From contig NZ_JBFHFC010000001.1 in the NCBI RefSeq assembly GCF_041583835.1, positions 62,001 through 126,000 of the forward strand: DNA of 64,000 bases. The letters are read 5' to 3'. The notes below the pieces were generated by a model, which did not search any database, was not told the DNA's origin, and saw nothing but the letters and a program-made list of their open reading frames with translations. A program made the translations under genes and the position numbers. The stretch's first letter is position 1, and every line of letters begins with the position of its first letter. The DNA is from Thiomicrorhabdus sp041583835. Its GTDB lineage: Bacteria > Pseudomonadota > Gammaproteobacteria > Thiomicrospirales > Thiomicrospiraceae. Below, one piece after another: positions 34,666-43,505 of the stretch.

Positions 34666-36189
34666 ATGAAGACGCGCTTTAATAGAAGAACATTAGTAAA
34701 AGCGGGTTTGCTCTCTTCCTTTTCGGGTGCCTTAGCCGGTTTAAGCGGATGCCAGCAAGGCGATTCGTTGCAGGCTATCCGGGTGGGAATTAATACTCGA
34801 GTCAGAATGCTTGACCCGCGAAAGGCGACCGATGCTTTGTCTAGTCGCATCAATCGATTACTGTATCGCCAGTTAATTGATTTCGACGAACGTTTCCAGC
34901 CACAACCCGATCTGGCAGATTGGGAGCAGATTAGCTTGACGCATTTTCGTTTTAGTTTGCGACAAGAGAGTCGGTTTCATAATGGCGATCTTTTGACTGC
35001 CGATGATGTGGCGGCCACTTATCAAAGTGTACTTGATCCCGATTTCGGTTCCGCACATCAAGGTTCCTTGAAGAATATTCGTCAAGTTTCGGTTGTTAAT
35101 TCCAAGCAGGTCGATTTCATACTTAAGCAACCCGATCCGCTATTTGTCGGTCGTTTAGTCATTGGTATTTTGCCTAAATCACTGATGGAGTCGGGGCATC
35201 CCTTTCATGAACAGCCAATCGGTTCAGGTCCATGTCATTTTGTCTCCATGGACGAACAGCGGCTGATTTTGAATCGAAACGATCATATTCGATTGGAATT
35301 CATCCCGGTTAAGGATGCAACGGTTCGAGTGTTGAAGTTGATGAAAGGCGAATTGGATATCGTACAGAATGACCTTTCTCCTGAATTGGTCGAATACTGT
35401 CAAAAACAAGCTGAATTACAGGTTGACTGGCATAACGGCACCAATTTTGGTTACATCGGTTTTAACTTTGAAGACGATTTGCTGTCACAACCGGCAATGC
35501 GTCGGGCGATTGCTATGGGAATCGACCGCCAGGCCGTCATTGACGCTCTGTTTAACGGCCACGCACGCTTGGCCGGCGGTTTATTGGTGCCGGAGCATTG
35601 GTGTGGTGTGGCTGATATTCATGGTTACGATTATGATCCGCAGCGAGCTAAGGCATTGTTAAAGCAAGTTGAAATACCGGCCGACTCGATTAATTCCGAC
35701 GGTATGATCGAACTGAGCTACAAGACTTCAAACGATCCCACCCGAATTCGATTGGCCACGATTTACCAGTCGCAATTAAAAAACATCGGCATTCAACTGA
35801 AAATCCAGAGTTACGACTGGGGGACATTTTACAGCGATATCAAGCAGGGCCGTTTTCAGATGTATAGCCTGGCTTGGGTCGGCGTGAAAAGCCCCGATAT
35901 TTTTCAGTATGTATTCGATAGCAATGCGATTCCTCCCAATGGCGCCAACCGTGGACGTTATCGGGATCCAGTTGCGGATCAACTGATTCGCCTGGCAGCT
36001 TCACAGCAGAATTTGGACGATCAGGCGAAAACCTATCGGCAATTACAGGTGCATTTGCAAGAGAGTTTGGCGACGTTGCCTCTTTGGTACGAAGATCAAT
36101 ATTGCGTGCACAGAAAAGGCGTTTCGGGCTATCGATTATTTGCAGACGGGCGTATGGACGGGTTGTTGAAGGTAACCAAACAAGCCTGA
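34666..36189 (+). CDS. oligopeptide/dipeptide ABC transporter substrate-binding lipoprotein
   Basis: 507 residues, SBP_bac_5 family. Twin-Arg start (RRTLVKAGLLSS) followed by the lipobox LSGC at about residue 28-31. Body conserved: LRQESRFHNGDLLTADDVAATYQ, RRAIAMGIDRQAVI, IQSYDWGTFYSDIKQGRFQM. Binds peptides in the periplasm. The permease genes (46459-48185) of the same family are 10 kb away, and no ATPase of this class is in the window. Confidence 0.9.
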   Translation: MKTRFNRRTLVKAGLLSSFSGALAGLSGCQQGDSLQAIRVGINTRVRMLDPRKATDALSSRINRLLYRQLIDFDERFQPQPDLADWEQISLTHFRFSLRQESRFHNGDLLTADDVAATYQSVLDPDFGSAHQGSLKNIRQVSVVNSKQVDFILKQPDPLFVGRLVIGILPKSLMESGHPFHEQPIGSGPCHFVSMDEQRLILNRNDHIRLEFIPVKDATVRVLKLMKGELDIVQNDLSPELVEYCQKQAELQVDWHNGTNFGYIGFNFEDDLLSQPAMRRAIAMGIDRQAVIDALFNGHARLAGGLLVPEHWCGVADIHGYDYDPQRAKALLKQVEIPADSINSDGMIELSYKTSNDPTRIRLATIYQSQLKNIGIQLKIQSYDWGTFYSDIKQGRFQMYSLAWVGVKSPDIFQYVFDSNAIPPNGANRGRYRDPVADQLIRLAASQQNLDDQAKTYRQLQVHLQESLATLPLWYEDQYCVHRKGVSGYRLFADGRMDGLLKVTKQA

Positions 36190-36325
36190 TAACAAGTCGG
36201 TGAAAACTGGCTTGTTAAGCAGAATGTTCAAAGCATTTATAAAAAGAAATGCGACCTTTCAGGCTGAGCCTTTGGCCGCATTAATCGGTAAGATGTTTTC
36301 GACTATCGATTGAATCCAGTCACGT

Positions 36326-37015
36326 TTATCTTCTACCTTTTCCACCACTTGTCGATGTGGTGTTGACGTTATCGGTTTCGCTATCCGACTCGACAATCGC
36401 ATCAAATTCTTCTTGAGATATGTGGGTCGGAACGTATTCAAACCCACCTTGCACGATCAGTTCGTAGAAACTTCTTAAATGGTTTCGCGAACCTTTCAAT
36501 AAGTTATTGTATGCGTTGATAATATCCGTTTTATTGATGACGTTAAGTTGCTCGCTGATATCGGCAATGTCCAATTCTTCGATTTCTGCCCCAACCATTA
36601 AGGCCGCTTCATAACTTTGCGATCCCGCTTCGACTAAAGCGCCGTATAGTGCTGTGAAAGCTGGATCCGTGTACACCCCGATCTCTTCCGTTTTAACCGG
36701 GTCTTCGATATTGTATTTCTCTAAAAGAGAAGCGATGGTATCTGTATGGGTTTGCTCTGAGTCGGCAATATTTTGGAAAATCGGTACACCCCAGCGGCTG
36801 TACAGCGTCAGGTAGACGTCTCGAGCTAGTTTTTCTTCCTCACGCATGAACTTCAAACTTGTGCTTTCAAAAGCCGTTAGTTGAGAAGCGGTTGATGTCG
36901 TCGTTGTAGTGCTGGTGGTGTCATTGTTCCATTTTCCGCCAGCAGCATGTGCTGAAGTGTTCGCCGCTAAAAGAGCAAGAGATAAAACGGTTGTTTTTAA
37001 GATAATGTGTTTCAT
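36326..37015 (-). CDS. exported DUF2202 ferritin-like protein
   Basis: 229 residues. Signal peptide to residue 24 (AHA). Thr-rich linker (33-43). Ferritin-like helices 50-185: EEEKLARDVY (59-68), EQTH (87-90), GAEIEELD (142-149) and NHL (178-180), giving a plausible Glu/His di-iron set. Acidic C-terminus. The start has AAGGAAGG at 37022-37029 on the minus strand. A c-di-GMP-I riboswitch lies 147 bases upstream, so expression probably changes with c-di-GMP. Function of the family is unknown. Confidence 0.88.
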   Translation of the reverse strand: MKHIILKTTVLSLALLAANTSAHAAGGKWNNDTTSTTTTTSTASQLTAFESTSLKFMREEEKLARDVYLTLYSRWGVPIFQNIADSEQTHTDTIASLLEKYNIEDPVKTEEIGVYTDPAFTALYGALVEAGSQSYEAALMVGAEIEELDIADISEQLNVINKTDIINAYNNLLKGSRNHLRSFYELIVQGGFEYVPTHISQEEFDAIVESDSETDNVNTTSTSGGKGRR

Positions 37016-37161
37016 TTATAACCTTCCTTTTTAAAGTCGTAAGCAGTCTAAATCTTGAAGTAATCGACTAGGCTGCGGTAAAGCAAAATTGACAATTTAA
37101 AAGTTGAAGGCACAAAAATGAGGGAAGAGACTAATAAGACAGGTGATTATATTAACTGCTT

Positions 37162-37245
37162 ATTATTTGGCAACCGGCTATCTTACTGGGTAAGATCCTT
37201 GGCTTTCCGTCCTTGCTTCGCAACAAGTTTGGCACAACAAATAAT
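37162..37245 (-). promoter_or_regulatory. c-di-GMP-I (GEMM) riboswitch
   Basis: On the minus strand the region shows P1 ATTATTTG / CAAATAAT (perfect 8 bp; 37238-37245 with 37162-37169). Inside, in order: the CCAAAC core, a stem CTTGTT/AGCAAG closed by a GCGA tetraloop, the GGACGGAAAGCC consensus segment, a hairpin with GGATCTTAC / GTAAGAT, and AGCCGGTTGCC. This is the order and wording of the GEMM-I consensus. It lies in the leader of the DUF2202 gene. CTTCC and CCTTC segments further down could pair with the AAGGAAGG ribosome binding site, so control may be translational. Confidence 0.9.
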
Positions 37246-37381
37246 GTTCAAGTCGCTTCGTAAACGTTTTGAATTGACTTGGAACCTATTGTAAGAAGCG
37301 TGCTAACCAAAAGCATTCACCCGAAAGGGGGAGTTTTTTCCATTTTAAACTGATTGTATTTATGCGTAGCGATAGGTTTTA

Positions 37382-37507
37382 TTGATACCCTTATTAGTCG
37401 TGCTGATATTGGTGCTCATTCTTATTTTTGTTATCACTATTTTTATGATTAGCGTTGATGTAAAAGGTAAGAAAAACGAGCAGGAGAGCGGGACATGTAA
37501 GGGATGA
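37382..37507 (+). CDS. possible 41-residue small membrane protein
   Basis: TTG start with AGG five to eight bases upstream. Residues 2-23 are almost all hydrophobic (LPLLVVLILVLILIFVITIF in the core) and the tail is basic/acidic (KGKKNEQE). A single-pass small membrane protein is plausible. The frame is closed upstream by TAG. Too short for composition tests; it may be chance. Confidence 0.3.
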   Translation: MIPLLVVLILVLILIFVITIFMISVDVKGKKNEQESGTCKG

Positions 37508-37670
37508 TAATAACGGAATCGGACAGGCAAGTCGAATTGATAAACCATGGAATTATTTAATATTTTCACTTAAATAATTCCAGAGTCAAATAAAGATTGA
37601 ATGGCAGGCTGATCGCGTTACTTCAACCAAGCCAGTTTAGAAAATTTTCAGTCGAGAGATCATGTGGGGT

Positions 37671-38765
37671 TTAACCGTTATTGAGACGGATCGGTAAACG
37701 TTTATTTCCCCACGTACCCGCTTGCGCTTCGAACACGCCTGCAACGGAGGCATGACAATAGTCGCACTGTCCATGATCCAGATGCCACTCGTTAATTTCG
37801 TAATATTGACGGCCAATCACTTTTTTATGGCATTGCGGACAATAGGTCGCTTGGCCTTCAGGGTGAATCACATTGCCGGTATAGACATATTTCAAGCCTG
37901 TCTGCATCGCAATATCCCGGGCCATCTCCAAAGTGGAAGCAGGCGTTGGCGGATTATCCATCATACGGTAATCGGGATGGTATGCGGTAAAGTGTAAAGG
38001 CACCGAGTCGCCGCAGTGTTCGATAATCCATTCGCTCATGGCTTTGATCTCTTCCGGAGAATCGTTTTCCCCCGGTATCAATAACGTGGTCAACTCTAAC
38101 CAGCAATCGGTTTCATTGGCGACATACTCGATCGTATCTAATACCGGTTGTAATTTTGCACCGGTCAGCTTCTCGTAGAACGTATCGTTAAACGCCTTAA
38201 GATCGATGTTGGCAGCATCCATCCACTTAAAAAACTCTTTACGCGGTTCTTCGCTAATGTAACCTGCGGTGACGGCAACGTTTTTGATACCGTGTGCACG
38301 ACACGCTTTGGCGGTGTCGATCGCGTATTCGTAAAAAATCACCGGATCGTTATAGGTATAGGCCACAGAAGCGCAATGATGTTTTTTAGCCGCTAACGCC
38401 AGAGCTTCCGGATCGGCTTGATCAAGCAGGCGGTCCATGTCGCGGGCTTTGGACATATCCCAGTTCTGGCAGAATTTGCAGGCCAAATTACAGCCGGCGG
38501 TACCGAACGAAAGCACAGCGGAACCGGGCAAAAAATGATTCAACGGTTTTTTTTCTATCGGATCGATACAGAAACCGCTGGAACGCCCGTAGGAGGTCAA
38601 CCACATTTTGTCATCTTTACGCCCGCGCACGAAACAAAAGCCGCGCTGGCCTTCGCGAAGCGTACACTCGCGTGGACATAAGTCGCATTGAATCAGATCG
38701 TTATCGAGTCGATGCCAATGTTCCACCGGTATGACGGAGGGATGTTCTAAATCGACATTTTTCAT
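37671..38765 (-). CDS. amrS: AmmeMemoRadiSam radical SAM enzyme
   Basis: 364 residues. Radical-SAM motif CNLACKFC (Cys92, Cys96, Cys99). N-terminal Cys set at 27, 30, 34 and 44 (CDLCPRECTLREGQRGFC). A C-terminal CPQC and CDYC pair near residues 310-340 looks like a zinc ribbon. Together with the divergent MEMO and AMMECR1 genes it forms the AmmeMemoRadiSam set, conserved in archaea and bacteria but of unknown chemistry. Shares a 76-base intergenic region with amrB. Confidence 0.93.
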   Translation of the reverse strand: MKNVDLEHPSVIPVEHWHRLDNDLIQCDLCPRECTLREGQRGFCFVRGRKDDKMWLTSYGRSSGFCIDPIEKKPLNHFLPGSAVLSFGTAGCNLACKFCQNWDMSKARDMDRLLDQADPEALALAAKKHHCASVAYTYNDPVIFYEYAIDTAKACRAHGIKNVAVTAGYISEEPRKEFFKWMDAANIDLKAFNDTFYEKLTGAKLQPVLDTIEYVANETDCWLELTTLLIPGENDSPEEIKAMSEWIIEHCGDSVPLHFTAYHPDYRMMDNPPTPASTLEMARDIAMQTGLKYVYTGNVIHPEGQATYCPQCHKKVIGRQYYEINEWHLDHGQCDYCHASVAGVFEAQAGTWGNKRLPIRLNNG

Positions 38766-38841
38766 TTTTCGTTACCTTGAAAACTTAATATATTATGCAT
38801 ATATATGGTTGTAACTTATTAATATTTCAAGGTTTGATTTT

Positions 38842-39675
38842 ATGTTTTCATCAGGCAACGTTAGACAAACGGCGGTTGCAGGAATGTTTTATCCGCAGCA
38901 AGCCGAACAGCTTAACCGCATGTTTTCCGATTGGCTTCCGGAGACCGGTACACATCGATCTGGTGAGGTGCAAAGCCGTTCATCGATTCCACGCGCGTTA
39001 ATCGTACCGCATGCCGGCTATGTTTATTCGGGTCAAGCCGCAGCGACGGGTTACGCTTGTTGGCAAGACGCCGCCGATTTCATTAAAACGATTGTCGTTA
39101 TGGGACCGGCTCACAGAGTCGGTTTTCACGGTATCACCACGGTCGATTTCGATGCCGTCGATACGCCTTTGGGGGCTCTTGAGATCGATACGGCTTTGCG
39201 AGATTCAATATTGACGCAGTTCAAGCAAGTCACCGTTTCAAATTACGCCCAGCAGCACGAACACAGTTTAGAAGTACATTTTCCATTCATCAAACACTTG
39301 TTTCCGGAGGCAAGAGTTTTGCCAATGTTGAATGGGAATGCCTCACCGGAGGAAGTTAAGCAGGTATTGGAGTATTTGTGGCTGCAGGAAGGTGTGTATT
39401 TTGTCATCAGCAGCGATCTAAGCCACTTTCATACTTATGAAGAAGCGAGACAAATCGATCATGAAACAGCTCTTATGATCACACATGCCGACTGGAAGAA
39501 CTTGAACGGTGAACGTGCTTGCGGTTATAAAGGTATTCAGGGGTTGCTTGCGCTTAAAGATAAGTTTCCTATTGATATTCAACAGCTTAAGTTGATTAAT
39601 TCAGGTGATACGGCAGGCGACAAGTCACGTGTCGTCGGTTACGGTACTTGGGCGATTTATGAGGAGGGCGTATAA
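38842..39675 (+). CDS. amrB: AmmeMemoRadiSam system protein B (MEMO1 family)
   Basis: 277 residues. MEMO motifs: AGMFYP near the start, VPHAGYVYSGQAAATGY, MGPAHRVGFHG, EHSLEVHFPFIKH, SSDLSHFHTYEEA. These form the dioxygenase-like metal pocket with conserved His residues. Its stop codon abuts the amrA start. Divergent from amrS. Confidence 0.93.
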   Translation: MFSSGNVRQTAVAGMFYPQQAEQLNRMFSDWLPETGTHRSGEVQSRSSIPRALIVPHAGYVYSGQAAATGYACWQDAADFIKTIVVMGPAHRVGFHGITTVDFDAVDTPLGALEIDTALRDSILTQFKQVTVSNYAQQHEHSLEVHFPFIKHLFPEARVLPMLNGNASPEEVKQVLEYLWLQEGVYFVISSDLSHFHTYEEARQIDHETALMITHADWKNLNGERACGYKGIQGLLALKDKFPIDIQQLKLINSGDTAGDKSRVVGYGTWAIYEEGV

Positions 39676-40257
39676 ATGGCTTTTTCTGACATGGAACAGA
39701 ACTACCTTCTGACGGTGGCTAAACAAAGTATTGAAAACGGGGTGAATACAGGATCTCATAAACCGATTGAGCCCGGTGGATTGCCGGAAGAACTGATTCA
39801 TTTGAATGTCGATCAGGCGTGTTTCGTTACGTTGAATATGGACGATCAGTTACGTGGTTGTATCGGGAGCCTTGAAGCGATCCGTCCTCTAATCGAAGAC
39901 GTATCTCAAAACGCATTCAATGCGGCTTTTAGAGATCCAAGATTCAATCCGGTTAAGCAGGTTGAGACTGAGCGGCTTAATGTCGAAATATCGGTTTTAA
40001 CTCCGCCCGAGGCGATGGGGAGTTTCCCTACGATAGAAGATTTATTGGCGCAGTTGCGTCCGCAGCAGGATGGGTTGATTATCAGTGACGGTCTAAGAAG
40101 AGCGACTTTTTTACCTTCGGTCTGGGAGCAATTGCCGGACGATCGTTTGTTCGTTCAGCAATTGATGCGTAAGGCCGGAATTCATGCCTGGTCGGAACGC
40201 ATTCATTGCGAACGTTATACTTCATTTTCGTTTAAATCGGATTGGCTGGAAATTTGA
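39676..40257 (+). CDS. amrA: AmmeMemoRadiSam system protein A (AMMECR1 family)
   Basis: 193 residues. AMMECR1 domain with GCIGSLEAIRPL (about 55-66), FRDPRFNPV and ISDGLRRATFLPSVWEQ. Immediately downstream of amrB (TAAATG), so the two are translated from one message. Function unknown in bacteria; the three-gene association suggests one pathway. Confidence 0.93.
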   Translation: MAFSDMEQNYLLTVAKQSIENGVNTGSHKPIEPGGLPEELIHLNVDQACFVTLNMDDQLRGCIGSLEAIRPLIEDVSQNAFNAAFRDPRFNPVKQVETERLNVEISVLTPPEAMGSFPTIEDLLAQLRPQQDGLIISDGLRRATFLPSVWEQLPDDRLFVQQLMRKAGIHAWSERIHCERYTSFSFKSDWLEI

Positions 40258-40428
40258 TTAAAAGTCATATTTGACAAGGGGTTGAAGGGCGGCGTTTCAG
40301 GTAAGGGTATATAAGCGAATCATTTTATAAAATCCACTTAATATATCCGTATATTGGTATACTTTTAGGCAATAAGATTTTATAACTTGTCAGTACCGAT
40401 AAGTCCTTTTTGCCTAGTGGAGTTGCCG

Positions 40429-41505
40429 ATGCAAACCAAAACTAAAACCCGCTTGAGTATTTTTGTTGTCTTAGTACTATTTGCCGCCGCTATTTATGGT
40501 TTTATTCATTCCCGTCCTGCAAGTATTCCTGATAATTTAATTAAAGTTAGCGGCCGGATAGAGGGCGAACATCACTTAGCGTCGACGAAAGTGGCCGGAA
40601 AGATTTTCGAGGTGAAAGTCGCGGAAGGGGATCAGGTAAAAAAAGGGCAGGTTCTGGCCGTTCTGGACGATGCACAGATTAGGGCGAAAGTAACGCAGGC
40701 CGCTGCCGCTTACGGCGCTTCTTTGGCGAATTATAAGGCTTCAAAGACCGGCTTATCGGTATTTGAAAAACAGACTCCGCTGCAAATCGAAACCTCCCAA
40801 GCCCAGTTGACCCATGCCGAAGCCGCTTTGAAAGCTGCTTATTCCAGTGAAGAGCAGGCCAAAGTAGATTTGAAGCGGATGCAGAATCTATTAAAGAAAA
40901 AAGCGGTATCGGAACATGATGTTGAAAGTGCGGCTTTGAATTTGAAAACCTTGCATGCCCAAACGGTCACGGCACAAACTGCTGTAGAGCAGGCCCGAAA
41001 AGCACTTGATTTGGCAAAATTGGGTTGGGAGCAATTAAGTGCAAAACGCGAAGAGACCGAAGCGGTCAAAGCTTTGACCTTACAGGCGCAAGCCAATCTA
41101 ATGGAAGCCATGAGTTTGCTGGAGGATATGAAAATCCGTTCTCCGATTGACGGTGTCGTTATGACCAAGCTGATTAATACCGGTGAAGTCATCAATGCCG
41201 GGACCGGTCTGTTTGATATCGTTAATTTGGATCAGATTTACTTGAAGGGATATATAGCGGAGAACAAGATCGGAAAAATTCATTTAGGGCTCAAAGCGAA
41301 TCTGTATCTGGATTCTTTGCCGGATCAACCATTTACGACCTCAATTAGATATATTTCCTCGCAAGCGGAATTTACGCCTAAAGAAGTGCAAACGCAGGAG
41401 GAGCGCGTTAAATTAGTCTATACGATCAAGCTCTATCTGGACAATAACCCGCAACACAGGGTGACTCCTGGATTGCCCGCCGATGCTTACATTCAACTTC
41501 AATAG
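40429..41505 (+). CDS. HlyD-family membrane-fusion (periplasmic adaptor) protein
   Basis: 358 residues from the ATG at 40429 (GGAG at 40419-40422). One N-terminal helix (about 10-28). Split lipoyl domain: GRIEGEHHLASTKVAGKIFEVK near 35-60 (only quoted in part: ASTKVAGKIFEVK) and the second half near 230-255 with SPIDGVVM. Long coiled coil of about 130 residues between. First gene of an exporter operon: 11 bases to the ATPase gene. Bridges inner-membrane transporter and TolC-type channel. Confidence 0.9.
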   Translation: MQTKTKTRLSIFVVLVLFAAAIYGFIHSRPASIPDNLIKVSGRIEGEHHLASTKVAGKIFEVKVAEGDQVKKGQVLAVLDDAQIRAKVTQAAAAYGASLANYKASKTGLSVFEKQTPLQIETSQAQLTHAEAALKAAYSSEEQAKVDLKRMQNLLKKKAVSEHDVESAALNLKTLHAQTVTAQTAVEQARKALDLAKLGWEQLSAKREETEAVKALTLQAQANLMEAMSLLEDMKIRSPIDGVVMTKLINTGEVINAGTGLFDIVNLDQIYLKGYIAENKIGKIHLGLKANLYLDSLPDQPFTTSIRYISSQAEFTPKEVQTQEERVKLVYTIKLYLDNNPQHRVTPGLPADAYIQLQ

Positions 41506-41516
41506 CGAACGATTTC

Positions 41517-43505
41517 ATGTCACTCGTTGTCGAAGTCAAGCAACTCAGCAAGTCTTATAAAAAACAACTTGCCGTCAAATCGGTCGACCTAAACATCAAA
41601 TCCGGAGAAATCTATGGATTGATCGGCCCCGACGGCGCCGGAAAAAGCAGTGTCATGCAAATGCTTGCCGGAGTTTTAAGTTACGATTCCGGTGACGTTA
41701 AAGTTTTTGGTCACACGCTGGATTCGGAAGAGGCGGCCGAAACCATCAAATCAAGAATCGGCTTTATGCCACAAGGTTTAGGGTTGAATCTATACCCCGA
41801 ACTTTCCATTGAAGAAAACATCAATTTTTTCGCAGACCTTCGCGACGTTCCGAAAGAAGAACGGGAGCAACGTAAACAGCAGTTGATGGATATGACGCAA
41901 TTGACCGCCTTTCGCGATCGGCCGATGAAAAACCTTTCCGGCGGCATGAAGCAGAAACTGGGCTTGGTCTGTACCTTAATTCATAAACCGGAATTGGTGA
42001 TTCTGGACGAACCGACCACCGGTGTCGATCCGGTTTCCCGACGCGATTTCTGGGAGATCCTGTCCTATTTAGTACGGCACGAACACATGACGGCTTTAGT
42101 TTCCACTTCCTATATGGATGAGGCCGAACGCTTTCAAAATCTATCGTTTTTTTATGAAGGCAGTGTTCTGGCACAAGGGGAACCCGATTCGATTCTGCAA
42201 GACGTTCAAGGCTGGGTAGGTATCTGTCATTGTGCTGAAGCGTTGACGTTTTTTAAACAACTCAAATCCATGTTTTCTCAGGTCGAAATAATCGGAGAAA
42301 CCATGCGCATTGTTGCTCTGGATATGTCTAAAGCGCATTTCGAACAAATTTTGACGGATCTATTAAAGGAACATGGATTAACCAGCGCGTTATCGATTCA
42401 TCCGATCGAACTGGAAGATGCGTTTATCGGTTTATTGGATCGATGGCAACGTCGGGAGTTCGATGAAGCGTTATCAAACGGCAGTAACGACGTAGATCAT
42501 TTTGACGACACACCTCAGTTCGACAACAGGCAGTTAATGATCGAAGCCAATAGTCTAAGTCGATTTTTCGGTGATTTCGTTGCCGTCGATGAGGTCAGCT
42601 TTAGCGTCAAAGCAGGTGAAATTTTCGGTTTGCTCGGTGCCAACGGTGCCGGCAAAAGTACCGCCATTAAAATGCTGACGGGTCTGCTTAAGCCTTCTCA
42701 CGGCTTTGGTCAAATATCACAGACTTCTTTGCATGAATCCGGCATGGAAATCAAAGAAAAGATTGGCTATATGTCGCAATCGTTTTCGCTGTATGAAGAT
42801 TTGACGGTACACGAAAACCTCAAGCTTTACGGCCAAATTTACGGCGTTTCCAGAAATAAATTAAAGCAGCGCATTCATTGGGCGTTGACTATGGGCGGTC
42901 TGCAATCCGAAACCGACACTTTGGCCGGGCGTTTGCCGATGGGGTTGCGTCAACGTCTGGCATTGGGGTGTGCGTTATTGCATGAACCTAAGGTGCTGTT
43001 TCTTGACGAGCCGACGTCGGGGGTCGATCCGTTAGGGAGACAGCAGTTTTGGGAAATACTGGTTTCATTAGCGAAACTCAAGGGTGTAGCGATTTTGGTG
43101 ACCACTCACTATATGAGCGAAGCGGAACATTGCGACAAACTGGCGTTAATGCAAGCCGGTAAAGTGGTGGCACAAGGAAGTCCGCATGCTTTGAGACAAG
43201 AGCTTCAAGACATTCTAGGTAAAGTCATCAGTATTAAGGTCGACCAGCCTTATGAGACTATGGCGATTCTAAAGAAATCAAAATTCGAGCAGGTTTCCTT
43301 ATTCGGTAAACGAGTGCATTTATTTTCCTTGAATCCCGATCAGACCCGGATAGAAATAGAGCATGTATTGAACGGACAACGGATTGAAATACGAGACGTT
43401 CAATTATTAACGCCTTCTTTGGAAGATGTATTCATTCACTTTATCGAGGCGCACGATACCGCTGATTCAGAGAGCACTACGGTGACGGTTAGGGAGGCTT
43501 CATGA
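41517..43505 (+). CDS. ABC exporter protein with two fused ATPase domains
   Basis: 662 residues. Domain 1 has Walker A GPDGAGKS (37-44), signature LSGGMKQ and Walker B VILDEPTTGVDP. Domain 2 (from about 340) has Walker A GANGAGKST, but its signature is LPMGLRQ, where the LSGGQ is degenerate, and Walker B VLFLDEPTSGVDP is intact. So one of the two composite sites may be weak. Fused double ATPases with HlyD and two ABC-2 permeases are known from the YhiI-RbbA/YhhJ type exporters. Overlaps the next gene by four bases. Confidence 0.92.
   Translation: MSLVVEVKQLSKSYKKQLAVKSVDLNIKSGEIYGLIGPDGAGKSSVMQMLAGVLSYDSGDVKVFGHTLDSEEAAETIKSRIGFMPQGLGLNLYPELSIEENINFFADLRDVPKEEREQRKQQLMDMTQLTAFRDRPMKNLSGGMKQKLGLVCTLIHKPELVILDEPTTGVDPVSRRDFWEILSYLVRHEHMTALVSTSYMDEAERFQNLSFFYEGSVLAQGEPDSILQDVQGWVGICHCAEALTFFKQLKSMFSQVEIIGETMRIVALDMSKAHFEQILTDLLKEHGLTSALSIHPIELEDAFIGLLDRWQRREFDEALSNGSNDVDHFDDTPQFDNRQLMIEANSLSRFFGDFVAVDEVSFSVKAGEIFGLLGANGAGKSTAIKMLTGLLKPSHGFGQISQTSLHESGMEIKEKIGYMSQSFSLYEDLTVHENLKLYGQIYGVSRNKLKQRIHWALTMGGLQSETDTLAGRLPMGLRQRLALGCALLHEPKVLFLDEPTSGVDPLGRQQFWEILVSLAKLKGVAILVTTHYMSEAEHCDKLALMQAGKVVAQGSPHALRQELQDILGKVISIKVDQPYETMAILKKSKFEQVSLFGKRVHLFSLNPDQTRIEIEHVLNGQRIEIRDVQLLTPSLEDVFIHFIEAHDTADSESTTVTVREAS

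Noticed and set aside
36259..36447. 62-codon minus-strand frame overlapping the DUF2202 3' end
   Set aside because: Different frame from the DUF2202 gene and no features of its own.
37313..37338. CACCC-GAAA-GGGGG followed by six T
   Set aside because: Only three or four contiguous pairs form, too weak to call a terminator.
37360..37569. 69-codon minus-strand frame in the large gap
   Set aside because: Low-complexity basic and hydrophobic translation, no ribosome binding site; the plus-strand candidate in the same place looks better.
40349..40362. Palindrome GTATATTGGTATAC before the exporter operon
   Set aside because: Five-base arms only, in AT-rich DNA and overlapping a possible -10; not enough to call an operator.
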